From contig JAZKZV010000025.1 in the NCBI GenBank assembly GCA_045612845.1, forward strand, positions 1 to 64,000: a stretch of DNA of 64,000 nucleotides, in the 5' to 3' direction. This document shows, piece after piece, positions 24,929 through 34,766 of this stretch. Numbering within the stretch: the stretch's first letter is position 1; each line of letters starts with the position of its first letter. The DNA is from Ornithomonoglobus_A sp045612845 (GTDB lineage Bacteria > Bacillota > Clostridia > UBA1381). The position numbers and the translations under genes are program-made. The notes under the pieces are model-generated. The model was not told the DNA's origin and made no database searches. It saw only the letters and a list, made by a program, of their open reading frames with translations.

Positions 24929-27900
24929 ATGACCGTTAAAACGTTAAACAGGAGTACAGATTATATGGGAATAACCGACGAGCTTATAAAAAAAATATGT
25001 TCTCAGACCATATATAAAAGAGGTATGGAATATTTTCGCGAGGGTAGAGTTCATCTGCGTAAACGCGAGGATACTTTTTTGAGTGCAGTTGTTGATGATG
25101 ATAATCTGTATAATGTTATGATTAAATTTAATCAGGATGGGATTTGTGAAAGCATTTGTACATGCCCGTATTATGAAACCATGGGTTGTGCATGCAAGCA
25201 TATTGCCGCAACCTTAAAGCAAAGACAACTTGAGCTTGAGGAGGGCGTAAGCTACAGCAGTGAGAATGATAAAATTGCAAAGGAGTTATGTTCTTCATTT
25301 GCAAAGGGGATGCAACCTAAAAATGTTATACATGTAAAATTTCATTTAAGTATTGCACAACCCACACTTGACTCGGCAAGCTTTTCTATGGCACTCGAAT
25401 TAACCTCCGACAAGGGAATGGTACAGGGTTTAGAAAACTTTTTGGAACAGTACATCAACTCAAAACCCTTTAGGTTTGACAGATATACCGAATATATTCC
25501 TTCTGTAACTGAGTTTGTATATCCTCAAAAGGAAATAATAGATATTCTTGCCGAGGCATACGAAAATAAGAACCCGCAATCCGAAACATACTCCAAAGCA
25601 TCATATCAGACAAGCTTTGGATTATCTACAGCATTGCGTATTTTTCCGTTGCTTTCAAGTACGGAATTTTCGCTTGTGTATAATGGAATGTCAATTCCAG
25701 ACGTGAGAATAGAGGACGGTAATCCTGATATAATTATAGATATAAATGCAGTTGATGGCGGTATAAGTCTTTTAGTGAATGACAGAGGATATGCAATCAC
25801 CAAAAATGGTGAATATTTTCTATATGACGGAATAATTTATCATACAACAGAGGAATGGCGTACTTATTTTATGCCAATATATAAGGCACTTGCAACAGAG
25901 AGTCGTACCCAGATAACATTTGAGGGTGAAAATACAATTTCATTTGCCGCATATGTTTTACCATACCTGAGAGGCAAGCAGGGGGTTATAACAACGGGAA
26001 TAGATGAGCTTGTAGTAGATACAAAGCCTAAGTTTGAAGTGTACTTTGATATGCGTGCCTCGTCCGTCAGTGCAGTTGTGATTGTAAAATACGGAAACGT
26101 GTCGCAATCATTGCCAATGCGTGATGAAGAATACACTTCAGGGCAGATTGTTGTGCGCGATACACGTGCTGAAACTGAAATTCTTGGGTATTTTGAGGGG
26201 TTTAGCTACGATAACGGTATGTTTATCCTTAAGGACAGCGAAAGAATATACAGTTTTTTAAATATCACATTAGAAGAAATAAAAAAGAAAGCCAAGGTAT
26301 TCACATCAAAGGCATTTGATAATATATTGGGTAATGAGTCAGATTTGATAAGTGCACATGTAGGCTATAACTCAAAGATGGATTTACTCGAAACAGAGCT
26401 AAATTCAACGTTATCAAATGAAGAACTTGCGGGTATATTAAAGGCAGTAAAACTAAAAGAAAGATTTTACAGAATTGCAGACGGAAGATTTATTTCTCTT
26501 GACGATTTAGAAAAATCAAATATATTCAACCTACTTGACCAGCTTGATTTTTCGCAGGAGGATATAACACAAAGAAGAAAATATTTGCCCACATACCATG
26601 CAATGTATTTCGACTCACTCTCATATATACAAAAAAATGAGTCATTTACAGAATATATAGAAAAAATAAAGCTATTAAAACCAACAATACCAAGAGGACT
26701 CTCAAATGTGTTAAGGTCGTATCAGAAAACAGGTCTTAAATGGTTAAAGCAGCTTAGTCATCTTGGCTTTGGCGGAATTTTAGCAGATGATATGGGTCTG
26801 GGTAAAACCCTGCAGGTGCTTGCTTATGTAAAAGGCGAAAAGCCACAAACACCAACACTTATTGTCGCACCGAGTGCACTTATATATAACTGGTATAACG
26901 AAATTATGAAATTTATACCAACACTCAAGGCACTTATAATAGACGGTTCAAAGGAAGCAAGACGCGAACTTATAGGGACAGTTAATGAATATGAAATAAT
27001 AATAACTTCATATCCCATGCTTAGACGTGATATAAGCGAGTATTCAAAAATAAATTTTTCGTATTGCTTTATAGATGAAGCCCAATATATAAAAAATCCG
27101 AGAACAAAAAATGCAATAAGTGTAAAGCGTATAAATGCAATGCACAGATTTGCTCTTACAGGTACACCAATAGAGAACTCGGTTTTAGAACTGTGGTCAA
27201 TATTTGATTTTGTTATGCCGGGTTATCTTGGGAATTTAAATGAGTTCAGAAATAAGTATATGGGCAGTGCAAACACAAACGGGGATTATCTCACAATTTC
27301 CCAACTTCGCGACAGGGTAAAACCATTTATTATGCGAAGAATGAAGAGGGAAGTGCTTGAAGAATTGCCCGAAAAGCTTGAATATACTATGTATGCAGAT
27401 ATGCAAAAAGAGCAAAAGGAAATGTATTTGGCATATCTTTCGCTTGCAAAGGATAAAACAGTATCAATGTTTGAGGATGGTAATGCAAATAATATACAAA
27501 TTCTATCACTGCTTACAAGACTGCGACAGATATGCTGTCATCCTGCTATATTTGATGAAAACTATATACTCGGAAGCGGAAAGCTCGAGTTGTTGATGGA
27601 GATTAGCGAAAACTGCATCGAGGGCGGGCATAGAATATTGATTTTTTCGCAGTACACATCAATGCTTTCTATTATCCGCGAACAATTTGAGAAAAGAGAC
27701 ATACGTTGTTTTTATCTTGACGGAAAGACCCCGTCATATGAAAGACTCGAAATGTCCGAGCGATTTAATAATGGTGAGCGCGAGGTCTTTTTGATATCCT
27801 TAAAGGCAGGAGGTACGGGTCTTAATCTTACGGGTGCAGATACGGTAATACATTACGACCCATGGTGGAATCCTGCAACTATGGACCAGGCATCAGACAG

Positions 27901-28084
27901 AGCATACAGAATAGGTCAGACCAAGGCAGTTCAGGTTATTAAGCTCGTTTCTAAGGGTACAATAGAAGAAAAAATTCTGCACCTTCAGGAATCTAAGCGT
28001 ACGCTGGCAAATGATATAATACAGATAAATAATGATACATTATCATCGCTTTCGAGAGAGGAGATATTATCATTGTTTGAGTAA
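24929..28084 (+). CDS. SWIM-domain SNF2-family DEAD/H helicase
   Basis: A 1051-residue Swi2/Snf2 ATPase, probably a dsDNA translocase. The N-terminal SWIM zinc finger has ligands C77, C79, C89 and H91. A bacterial SNF2-associated domain follows, then the motor: Walker A DDMGLGKT (about 615), DEAQ (about 715), LTGTPIENS, and the C-terminal lobe with DPWWNPA and RAYRIGQ. GGGGT precedes the ATG. It is followed by a membrane protein gene 10 bp later. Such proteins are usually chromosomal and of unknown role, although some SNF2 proteins act in phage defence; nothing nearby supports defence here. Confidence 0.93.
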   Translation: MTVKTLNRSTDYMGITDELIKKICSQTIYKRGMEYFREGRVHLRKREDTFLSAVVDDDNLYNVMIKFNQDGICESICTCPYYETMGCACKHIAATLKQRQLELEEGVSYSSENDKIAKELCSSFAKGMQPKNVIHVKFHLSIAQPTLDSASFSMALELTSDKGMVQGLENFLEQYINSKPFRFDRYTEYIPSVTEFVYPQKEIIDILAEAYENKNPQSETYSKASYQTSFGLSTALRIFPLLSSTEFSLVYNGMSIPDVRIEDGNPDIIIDINAVDGGISLLVNDRGYAITKNGEYFLYDGIIYHTTEEWRTYFMPIYKALATESRTQITFEGENTISFAAYVLPYLRGKQGVITTGIDELVVDTKPKFEVYFDMRASSVSAVVIVKYGNVSQSLPMRDEEYTSGQIVVRDTRAETEILGYFEGFSYDNGMFILKDSERIYSFLNITLEEIKKKAKVFTSKAFDNILGNESDLISAHVGYNSKMDLLETELNSTLSNEELAGILKAVKLKERFYRIADGRFISLDDLEKSNIFNLLDQLDFSQEDITQRRKYLPTYHAMYFDSLSYIQKNESFTEYIEKIKLLKPTIPRGLSNVLRSYQKTGLKWLKQLSHLGFGGILADDMGLGKTLQVLAYVKGEKPQTPTLIVAPSALIYNWYNEIMKFIPTLKALIIDGSKEARRELIGTVNEYEIIITSYPMLRRDISEYSKINFSYCFIDEAQYIKNPRTKNAISVKRINAMHRFALTGTPIENSVLELWSIFDFVMPGYLGNLNEFRNKYMGSANTNGDYLTISQLRDRVKPFIMRRMKREVLEELPEKLEYTMYADMQKEQKEMYLAYLSLAKDKTVSMFEDGNANNIQILSLLTRLRQICCHPAIFDENYILGSGKLELLMEISENCIEGGHRILIFSQYTSMLSIIREQFEKRDIRCFYLDGKTPSYERLEMSERFNNGEREVFLISLKAGGTGLNLTGADTVIHYDPWWNPATMDQASDRAYRIGQTKAVQVIKLVSKGTIEEKILHLQESKRTLANDIIQINNDTLSSLSREEILSLFE

Positions 28085-28094
28085 GGAAGATTTT

Positions 28095-29741
28095 ATGAAA
28101 AATCAGGATATATTTGATAATTTTAAAGCTGTCCCCAAAAAGGAAAGAAGTATCAATATAAGTACACGCGGTTGGAATATAATTGCTCTGTGTGTTATGG
28201 CAATTATTATAAACCTTGTATCGGTAATATATGTTTGTAATTCGACAGGTATTTATTATTGGTCAACAGCGGAATCGTGGAATGTTGCAATTAAAATTGC
28301 ACAGGGTGCATATAGGACAAATCTGTGGGGAGAGGTATATAATTCAATTATTAACCTTGACTTCAATTTTCTTTCTGCACTACCGTGTGCTTTGTTTATA
28401 AAAATATTTGGTTCATCAAGACTTGTTTATATTTTAAGCCTTGCAAACTGCTATTTGATAAGTGCATATGCTTCCATATACTTTCTTGCAAAAAAGATTG
28501 GCAAAGCACCAATCGTAACAATGTTTTTGACATTGTTTGCAATACCTGCTATGTTTTATATGATGATACGCGGTTTTTCAGAAATTGGTGGATTATTCAT
28601 ATGCATAATCTGCATAAATCTTTATTTTGATGATAATAAAAGAGGGGAAGTAATAAGAGGAATAGCAATAGGTATATTGACAGCGCTTGTTGTTTTAATA
28701 AGCAATGTGTATATTTTCTTCTCGATATCATTCATAACAGCAATGATTGCACAAAGCATAATATTTAAACAGAGATTTCGCAAAAGCGTATTGGCACTGT
28801 GTACATTTGCACTGATACTTTTAGTATTTTTCGGCAGATATATAACAGGCAGAATAACATCACTTTATGGTGATGCAAGCTTCAATTTTAATTTTATCTT
28901 AAATACAAAATTTATTGTACGTTATTTTGGCCTGGTATTTATGGTTGCGATTATAGCATCATCGGTGTATATATTCTTTAAAGAAAAAGAGAAGAGAATG
29001 GCATTTTTGTGGATACAACTTGCAGTTTGCTATATTATGCTTACAGCAACACGCATGCATGGTCAACTGCATATACTTTTGTATCTGCCATCAATTATTG
29101 CGTTATTTGTGATATGTGTAAGATATATAAAAAAAGAAAAAGTGCTTGTATGGCTTATGATACTTGCACTTCTGCAGACGGTATCTCCGTTTGTGGCAAG
29201 GACTCAACCCACAAGTGTTGAGGAGATAAAATACTACAGTTTGTTCCCGTCCTTTTCTATGCGTTATGAAAAACGCGATAGCAGTGGCGATGTTCTTACA
29301 TTAAAGCGACTGCTTGATGATGCAGTGGGCGAGGGGGAATATCTTGGGGTGCTATCGTATTCGGATATAATGAATGCAGAATTGTTAAATAATGTTGAAA
29401 TATCATTAAATAAGCATCAATACAGACGTGATTATATTGCATTTACAATCCCATGTTTTGATAGTATTATCCCTGACATTTCTCCGCTTTGCAAGGCAAA
29501 TTATATGCTGGTGCCGACAACGGTACAGACGATATCGGATAATCAGAAAATTCTCGAAACTGCTACCGAGAGCTTTCTTGGGTGGAGAAATATTGCAAGA
29601 GCATATGAGGAATTGTACGATTATGAAATGAATATAGACGGGGTTGATTTTAAACTTTTTAAACGTATAAGGGACGTGAACGAAACAGAAAAAAGAGAGT
29701 TTATGCAGGAATTAAATGAAAATCTGAATTATACTCGGTAG
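28095..29741 (+). CDS. Multi-pass membrane protein, GT-C-glycosyltransferase-like
   Basis: This 548-residue protein is not recognised with certainty. After about 30 cytosolic residues it has some ten to twelve hydrophobic helices up to about residue 370, then a ~180-residue soluble C-terminal part. The layout, with an acidic residue in the first extracellular loop (WSTAESW), resembles lipid-linked-sugar GT-C glycosyltransferases. AAGGAAG precedes ATG 28095. It lies between the SNF2 gene and capA, so it may serve cell-surface polymer synthesis. Confidence 0.6.
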   Translation: MKNQDIFDNFKAVPKKERSINISTRGWNIIALCVMAIIINLVSVIYVCNSTGIYYWSTAESWNVAIKIAQGAYRTNLWGEVYNSIINLDFNFLSALPCALFIKIFGSSRLVYILSLANCYLISAYASIYFLAKKIGKAPIVTMFLTLFAIPAMFYMMIRGFSEIGGLFICIICINLYFDDNKRGEVIRGIAIGILTALVVLISNVYIFFSISFITAMIAQSIIFKQRFRKSVLALCTFALILLVFFGRYITGRITSLYGDASFNFNFILNTKFIVRYFGLVFMVAIIASSVYIFFKEKEKRMAFLWIQLAVCYIMLTATRMHGQLHILLYLPSIIALFVICVRYIKKEKVLVWLMILALLQTVSPFVARTQPTSVEEIKYYSLFPSFSMRYEKRDSSGDVLTLKRLLDDAVGEGEYLGVLSYSDIMNAELLNNVEISLNKHQYRRDYIAFTIPCFDSIIPDISPLCKANYMLVPTTVQTISDNQKILETATESFLGWRNIARAYEELYDYEMNIDGVDFKLFKRIRDVNETEKREFMQELNENLNYTR

Positions 29742-29763
29742 TTTGCAAGATTAGTTGTTGCCC

Positions 29764-29792
29764 TTGATAATGATTTGAAGTGAGGTTATAAT
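29764..29792 (+). promoter_or_regulatory. Promoter of the CapA gene
   Basis: TTGATA (29764-29769) and TATAAT (29787-29792) with a 17-bp spacer, about 39 bp upstream of the capA start codon. Confidence 0.7.
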
Positions 29793-29830
29793 AAACATTT
29801 TACAAAATAAAAAGAGGAGAAATTATTAAG

Positions 29831-30943
29831 ATGACATCTATAAGTTTTACAGGTGACATTGCCTTTTCAAAATATTTTAAAGACCATTGGAGCAAGGAGT
29901 TTCTTGATGATAAAATCAAGGATTTTCTTCGTAATACAGATCATGTTGTTGCAAATGTTGAATCTCCCTTGACCGAGTCGGGGATATCGAGTAAAATGGA
30001 AATAAGCCATCTGACCAACCCCAATGCGTTTGAGTGGTTTAAGAGCATTTCGGCAGATATCTGGGCTATTTCCAATAACCATATTTTGGATTGCGGAGAA
30101 ACCGGAATGCAGGATACAATTAACGCTGCACGTAAATGCGGAGCAGTTACGGTAGGTGCCGGCAAAAATATTGATGATGCATCAAAATACATATCACTTG
30201 ATTGCGAGGGTGGAATTGGCATTTTTGCAGTTACATATAAAAGAGCTGAATTTATCCGTGCTACCAAAGACTCTCCCGGTTGTGTTCTGTTTGATGAAAC
30301 TGAAAAAATCAAGGATGTTATAAGAGAAATTAAGTCAAAGAACAAGTGGTGCATACTTATTGCACACGGGGGAGACGAATTTTCTAATCTTCCAATGCCA
30401 TATATGAGAAAACTTTATAAAAAGTTTTTAAGCTTTGGGGCAGATATTGTTGTGGGACATCATCCACATGTGGTCCAGAATTATGAGAGGGTAGGAGAGA
30501 AAATAATATTTTATTCGCTTGGTAATTTTGTTTTTGACACAGATTACCAGAGAAAGCAAAAATATAGTGAATATGGTGTTTTGCTAAAATTAAATTTTGA
30601 AAATAATAATTTCTCGTGGGATTACCTTGCAACAAAGGTGAACAGAGAAATTCAGACAGTTGAAAGTGCAACTCCACCTGAAATTTTTGGTGAAGTGAGT
30701 GAAAAAGACTATAAACTGCTCTGGCCTTTGGGTGCAAAAAAATTTATGTCAAATTTTGTTATTGCAAAAACTTTTGTTATACCAAAAACAAGAAACTACA
30801 GGTGGTATAACTGGTTTAATCTGCACAGAGAAAAGATAGGTTTAAAAAATGCATTGTGTTTGTATTGGGGAAGGCTTGTGTCAATTTTCTCTTTATGGAA
30901 GTTGGCAGATAAAAAACTTCGTGAATATATTGAACAAAAATAA
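29831..30943 (+). CDS. CapA-family metallophosphatase-like protein
   Basis: A 370-residue protein of the CapA/PgsA family, which has a calcineurin-like phosphoesterase fold and is linked to poly-gamma-glutamate capsule making. Motifs in order are FTGDIAFS (metal-binding Asp), ANVESPLT, ISNNHILDCG, LIAHGGDE and GHHPHVVQ followed by SLGNFVFD. No signal peptide or anchor is visible, unlike CapA proper. Partner pgsB/pgsC genes are absent, so a capsule role is uncertain. AGAGGAG precedes the ATG. Confidence 0.85.
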   Translation: MTSISFTGDIAFSKYFKDHWSKEFLDDKIKDFLRNTDHVVANVESPLTESGISSKMEISHLTNPNAFEWFKSISADIWAISNNHILDCGETGMQDTINAARKCGAVTVGAGKNIDDASKYISLDCEGGIGIFAVTYKRAEFIRATKDSPGCVLFDETEKIKDVIREIKSKNKWCILIAHGGDEFSNLPMPYMRKLYKKFLSFGADIVVGHHPHVVQNYERVGEKIIFYSLGNFVFDTDYQRKQKYSEYGVLLKLNFENNNFSWDYLATKVNREIQTVESATPPEIFGEVSEKDYKLLWPLGAKKFMSNFVIAKTFVIPKTRNYRWYNWFNLHREKIGLKNALCLYWGRLVSIFSLWKLADKKLREYIEQK

Positions 30944-30964
30944 ATTCCATGTTTGAAAACAGTA

Positions 30965-31042
30965 GGATACTAAAAACAGGAGGGATAAAAATGCCTTAGG
31001 GTTTTAGGTTATTATATTAAATATTTTTTAATATAGGTATCC
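30965..31042 (+). other. Leader element with a two-codon minigene
   Basis: A strong AGGAGGG site (30978-30984) is followed by ATG CCT TAG (30991-30999), a Met-Pro-stop minigene. It lies inside an inverted repeat, GGATACTA (30965-30972) with TAGGTATCC (31034-31042, one bulged G). An AT hairpin TATATTAAA/TTTAATATA is nested within. It precedes the transporter gene. It may be a translation-based leader, or the remnant of a decayed gene. Confidence 0.4.
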
Positions 31043-31136
31043 ATGAAGATATGAATGCCGCAAAAAAAGGCTGATGAAAGAAAAAGTAATTGATATAACT
31101 ACAATACAATTTTTACAAAAAAAAGGGGATAATACA

Positions 31137-32450
31137 GTGAGTAAAAAGGCATTAAATGGGTTAAGAGAAAACAAATGGATAAGAGCAGCAATACCGGCGT
31201 TACTGCTACATTGCAGTATTGGTACGGTTTACTGTTGGTCAATTTTCAGTCATGAAATTGCAAATTATATAGGATTTTCAAAAGGTGCAACAGAGTGGGC
31301 GTTTAGTCTTGCAATTTTCTTTTTGGGAATGTCGGCGGCATTTCTTGGAAATGTAGTAGAAAAGGATATTCACAAGTCATCATTGATTGCGGCAATATGC
31401 TTTTCTTTGGGAATGGCAGGAACCGGTGGATTTATCTACTATGGTGGATTACACCAGGGTAGTGTAGTGGCGCTTTTAGGTATATATTTATGCTATGGTG
31501 TTATTATGGGTATAGGTCTTGGTACAGGATATCTTTCACCGGTAAAAACACTTATGCTCTGGTTCGCAGACAGAAAGGGCCTCGCAACAGGTCTTGCAGT
31601 TGCCGGCTTTGGTGCGGCAAAGGCGATTGCAAGCCCCATAATGCAGTCAATGCTCCAGACAATGGGTGAGAGTGGAATTTACAAGATGTTCTGGATTTTG
31701 AGCATAGTTTATTTTGTTATGATGTTTGCAGGACATTTACTTTTGAAAAAACCCGCAGGTTGGAGCGAAAATCAGACAAAGGATAAGAAAAACAGCATTA
31801 TGTCTGTTATTAAAACGAGAAAGCTTACAAATTACATAGGCATATGGCTGATGTTTTACATAAATATAACATGCGGCCTTGCACTTTTATCACAGGAAAA
31901 GATGATTGTAAAGTGTATAGGGCTTGCAGGATTTGTAGGAATCATCTCAACGCTTTCTGCTATATTCAATGCATGCGGACGTCTTGGATTTTCAGCATGG
32001 GGCGATAAAATGAAAGACAGAAACATCATTTTTAAAATTATCTTTATTATTTCGATTATTCTTACCGCTATTACAATCTTTACCGGAGGTATAAATAATG
32101 GTGCACAGAACACAACTCTTGCCGCACTTGTGTTGGTTCTTCTGATGTTTGTAAATGCAGGATACGGCGGCGGATTTTCGAATGTTCCTACGCTTCTTTC
32201 GGACCATTACGGAATGAGCAATATTAGTGCTATTCATGGAATTACACTGTCGGCATGGGCATTTGCGGGTCTTACAGGAAACCAGCTTGCCACATGGATT
32301 GTAAATCATTTTGGTGAAGAAGTAAATGTGGCGGGTAATATGGTAAACCCTGTTGGTTATCAGTCAGTGCTTTATGTAACAATTATTCTCTATATTATTG
32401 CATTGATTTTAAGTACGTTCTTCGTAAAAAGATTAAATAATAAGAAGTAA
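31137..32450 (+). CDS. OFA-type major facilitator superfamily transporter
   Basis: A 437-residue transporter with twelve predicted membrane helices, resembling the oxalate/formate antiporter (OFA) family: GTVYCWSIFS in helix 1, GLGTGYLSPVKTLMLWF in helix 4-5, and a long central loop with KKPAGW. OFA members move small carboxylates. GTG 31137 is chosen because AAGGGGAT lies nine bases before it; an ATG at 31074 is in frame but has a weak site. It heads the cluster 31.1-37.6 kb and probably imports the compound that the cluster degrades. Confidence 0.8.
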   Translation: MSKKALNGLRENKWIRAAIPALLLHCSIGTVYCWSIFSHEIANYIGFSKGATEWAFSLAIFFLGMSAAFLGNVVEKDIHKSSLIAAICFSLGMAGTGGFIYYGGLHQGSVVALLGIYLCYGVIMGIGLGTGYLSPVKTLMLWFADRKGLATGLAVAGFGAAKAIASPIMQSMLQTMGESGIYKMFWILSIVYFVMMFAGHLLLKKPAGWSENQTKDKKNSIMSVIKTRKLTNYIGIWLMFYINITCGLALLSQEKMIVKCIGLAGFVGIISTLSAIFNACGRLGFSAWGDKMKDRNIIFKIIFIISIILTAITIFTGGINNGAQNTTLAALVLVLLMFVNAGYGGGFSNVPTLLSDHYGMSNISAIHGITLSAWAFAGLTGNQLATWIVNHFGEEVNVAGNMVNPVGYQSVLYVTIILYIIALILSTFFVKRLNNKK

Positions 32451-32467
32451 TTATAGGAGGCTCTATT

Positions 32468-33802
32468 ATGAGAGATATTTGCAGTGCAGTAGAAAAACAC
32501 ACACAACTGATTTTAGATACAGAGAGGTATATATGGAAACATCCCGAAACGGGCTACAAGGAATTTGAAACCTCGGCATATATGGCTAAGACGTTTGAAG
32601 AACTTGGCTATGAACTTGTTATGGCAGAGGGTATTACGGGATTTTATACTGTAATAGATACGGGTAAGCCGGGCCCTGAAATTTTAATTCTTGGTGAATT
32701 AGACTCAATAATATGCCCTGAGCACAAGGAGGCAAATCCTCAAACGGGTGCAGTGCATTCGTGCGGACACAATGCACAGTGTGCAGCACTTGTTGGTATT
32801 GCAGCTACACTTAAAGAACCGGGTATTCTTGATAAATTCTGCGGAAAAATCAGACTTTGTGCTGTACCTGCAGAGGAACTTTTAGAGATTGAATACAGAA
32901 CCGGACTGATGCAAGAGGGTAAAATCAAATATTTTGGCGGTAAGAGTGAATTTCTGTCGAGAGGATATTTTGATGGTGTTGATATTGCATTTATGGTACA
33001 TACAGCCGATAGATTTGTAGTAAGAAAAGGCTCGGTAGGTTGCATGGCAAAGCAAATAACATACAAGGGCGTGGCATCTCATGCGGGTGGCTCTCCGTGG
33101 AACGGAAAAAATGCACTTTATGCAGCAACCTGCGGTATAAATGCAATTAACGCTATCCGCGAAACATTCAAAGAAAGTGATATAATAAGAGTGCATCCAA
33201 TTATAACAAACGGTGGCTCTATGGTAAATGCCATACCGGATAAAACCGTTTTAGAAAGCTATGTACGAGGCTCAAGCTTTGAGGGAATTTGTGAGGCAAA
33301 TAAAAAAGTGAATCAGGCACTATGCGGTGCGGCACTTTCCATAGGAACAAATGTCGACATAAAAGACTCACCGGGATATTCACCGCTTATAAATGATAAG
33401 AACATGATACAAGTGTATGTTGAAGCAGTAAAAATGGCTATACCGGACTATAAATTTGAAGTGGTCGACTCAATGGGTTCGGGAAGCACCGATATGGGTG
33501 ATTTAGGCTGCATTATGCCTGTGGTACATCCGTATGCGGGAGGAGCTACAGGACAATGTCATGGTAACGATTATCAGATTGCAGACCCACTTACTGCGTG
33601 CGTTGCAAGTGCAAAAATGCAGATGGCAATGTTATATATACTTCTTTGCGATAATGCAAAAAGAGCAAAAAAAGTCATTGATGAATTCAAACCGCTTTTT
33701 GCGTCAAAGGAAGAATATTTTGCATATGTAGATGCGCTTAATTCATCAGGTGACAGAATCAACTATAACGACGATAAAACAGTTACTGTTAAATTGAATT
33801 AA
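32468..33802 (+). CDS. M20-family amidohydrolase
   Basis: A metal-dependent amidase of the M20D (AbgB/aminoacylase-like) family, 444 residues. The metal and catalytic residues are visible: GELDS (Asp), HSCGHNAQ (His), PAEELLE (Glu pair), and a C-terminal His in VHPYAGG. The dimerisation domain lies near 190-300 with KGVASHAGGSPW. It likely removes an acyl or aryl group from an amino-acid-like substrate. AGGAGG precedes the ATG, 17 bp after the transporter. Confidence 0.88.
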   Translation: MRDICSAVEKHTQLILDTERYIWKHPETGYKEFETSAYMAKTFEELGYELVMAEGITGFYTVIDTGKPGPEILILGELDSIICPEHKEANPQTGAVHSCGHNAQCAALVGIAATLKEPGILDKFCGKIRLCAVPAEELLEIEYRTGLMQEGKIKYFGGKSEFLSRGYFDGVDIAFMVHTADRFVVRKGSVGCMAKQITYKGVASHAGGSPWNGKNALYAATCGINAINAIRETFKESDIIRVHPIITNGGSMVNAIPDKTVLESYVRGSSFEGICEANKKVNQALCGAALSIGTNVDIKDSPGYSPLINDKNMIQVYVEAVKMAIPDYKFEVVDSMGSGSTDMGDLGCIMPVVHPYAGGATGQCHGNDYQIADPLTACVASAKMQMAMLYILLCDNAKRAKKVIDEFKPLFASKEEYFAYVDALNSSGDRINYNDDKTVTVKLN

Positions 33803-33819
33803 ACGTTGGGAGGATTACT

Positions 33820-34752
33820 ATGCTTAGACATGATGTTTTCGAAAAAGCAAGTGTTTTACCGCAGGATATACCATATATAACGGAAATTGACAAAATCTAC
33901 GGTAATAAGGTGGAGGATATTGCAAAGAACTATGCAAAGGAGCTTGGCAATGAGCCTTTGGTGCCATTGAATTATGAAATGCGGGCAAAGAAATTTGATT
34001 ATTCGATTCAAACAGCAAAGGTTGTATCTGATATTGCGCCTGAGCATGGATACACATTGCAACTTCTTATGTGGTTGTACCTTGTACCGCATATGGAAGA
34101 AAACTATAAAAAATGCGGAATAGATATGCAAATATTTTATGATACTCTCGCTGATATTTCATATAAGGTTAAAGAATGTAAAGAAGTACATGGTGTGGTT
34201 GGAGTATTCACCTCATGGTTTTTTATAGAACAGGAACTTAAACTGTTTGCATTAGGAAGGTTGCAGTATGATATAAGAGTATATGAGGGAGAAGATTACG
34301 TGTTTGGAGATTATACGCTCACAAAGGGCGAAACTATATATTCGTGTCATATTCCGTCATCCGGACCATTAAGGGAAGAAAACTGCATGGAATCCTTTAA
34401 AAAAGCATACAATTTTTTTGACGGAGCAAAACGTAAAAAAGGTATATTACCAATTCATTGTTATTCGTGGCTTTTGTATCCGCCATTTGTAGAAAAAGTT
34501 TATCCCGAAAACTCAAACTTAAGAAAATTTGCGCAAATGTACGATATTATACGTCAGGTTGATAAGGAAGGTAAATTTGAAAGTGCATGGAGAGTTTTTG
34601 GTAAAGATTATACCGGTTCGACAGATGACTTGCCAAACGATACAACACTTCGTCGCAATATGATAGAGTACATTAAAAAGAGCAATATTTTTGGTTCGGG
34701 AGAGGGTATAATTCTTTTTGATGGTGAAAAAATTATAAACCGAAAAAACTAA
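33820..34752 (+). CDS. Acyltransferase-domain protein (NAT_N/GNAT_C type)
   Basis: A 310-residue protein matching the two-domain acyltransferase family with an N-acyltransferase-like N-terminus and a GNAT-like C-terminus. Landmarks from memory of the family are LFALGRLQYD, CHIPSSGPL, and HCYSWLLYPPF; the reaction is not established. It sits 17 bp after the M20 amidohydrolase with GGGAGG before its ATG. An acyltransferase next to a deacylase suggests handling of N-acylated metabolites. The assignment rests on motif similarity, not a search. Confidence 0.65.
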   Translation: MLRHDVFEKASVLPQDIPYITEIDKIYGNKVEDIAKNYAKELGNEPLVPLNYEMRAKKFDYSIQTAKVVSDIAPEHGYTLQLLMWLYLVPHMEENYKKCGIDMQIFYDTLADISYKVKECKEVHGVVGVFTSWFFIEQELKLFALGRLQYDIRVYEGEDYVFGDYTLTKGETIYSCHIPSSGPLREENCMESFKKAYNFFDGAKRKKGILPIHCYSWLLYPPFVEKVYPENSNLRKFAQMYDIIRQVDKEGKFESAWRVFGKDYTGSTDDLPNDTTLRRNMIEYIKKSNIFGSGEGIILFDGEKIINRKN

Positions 34753-34766
34753 AGGGGGCAAAATAT

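Noticed and set aside
24929..30943. A defence island built around the SNF2 helicase
   Set aside because: Its neighbours are a GT-C-like membrane protein and a CapA phosphoesterase. No nuclease, methylase or other known defence gene is near.
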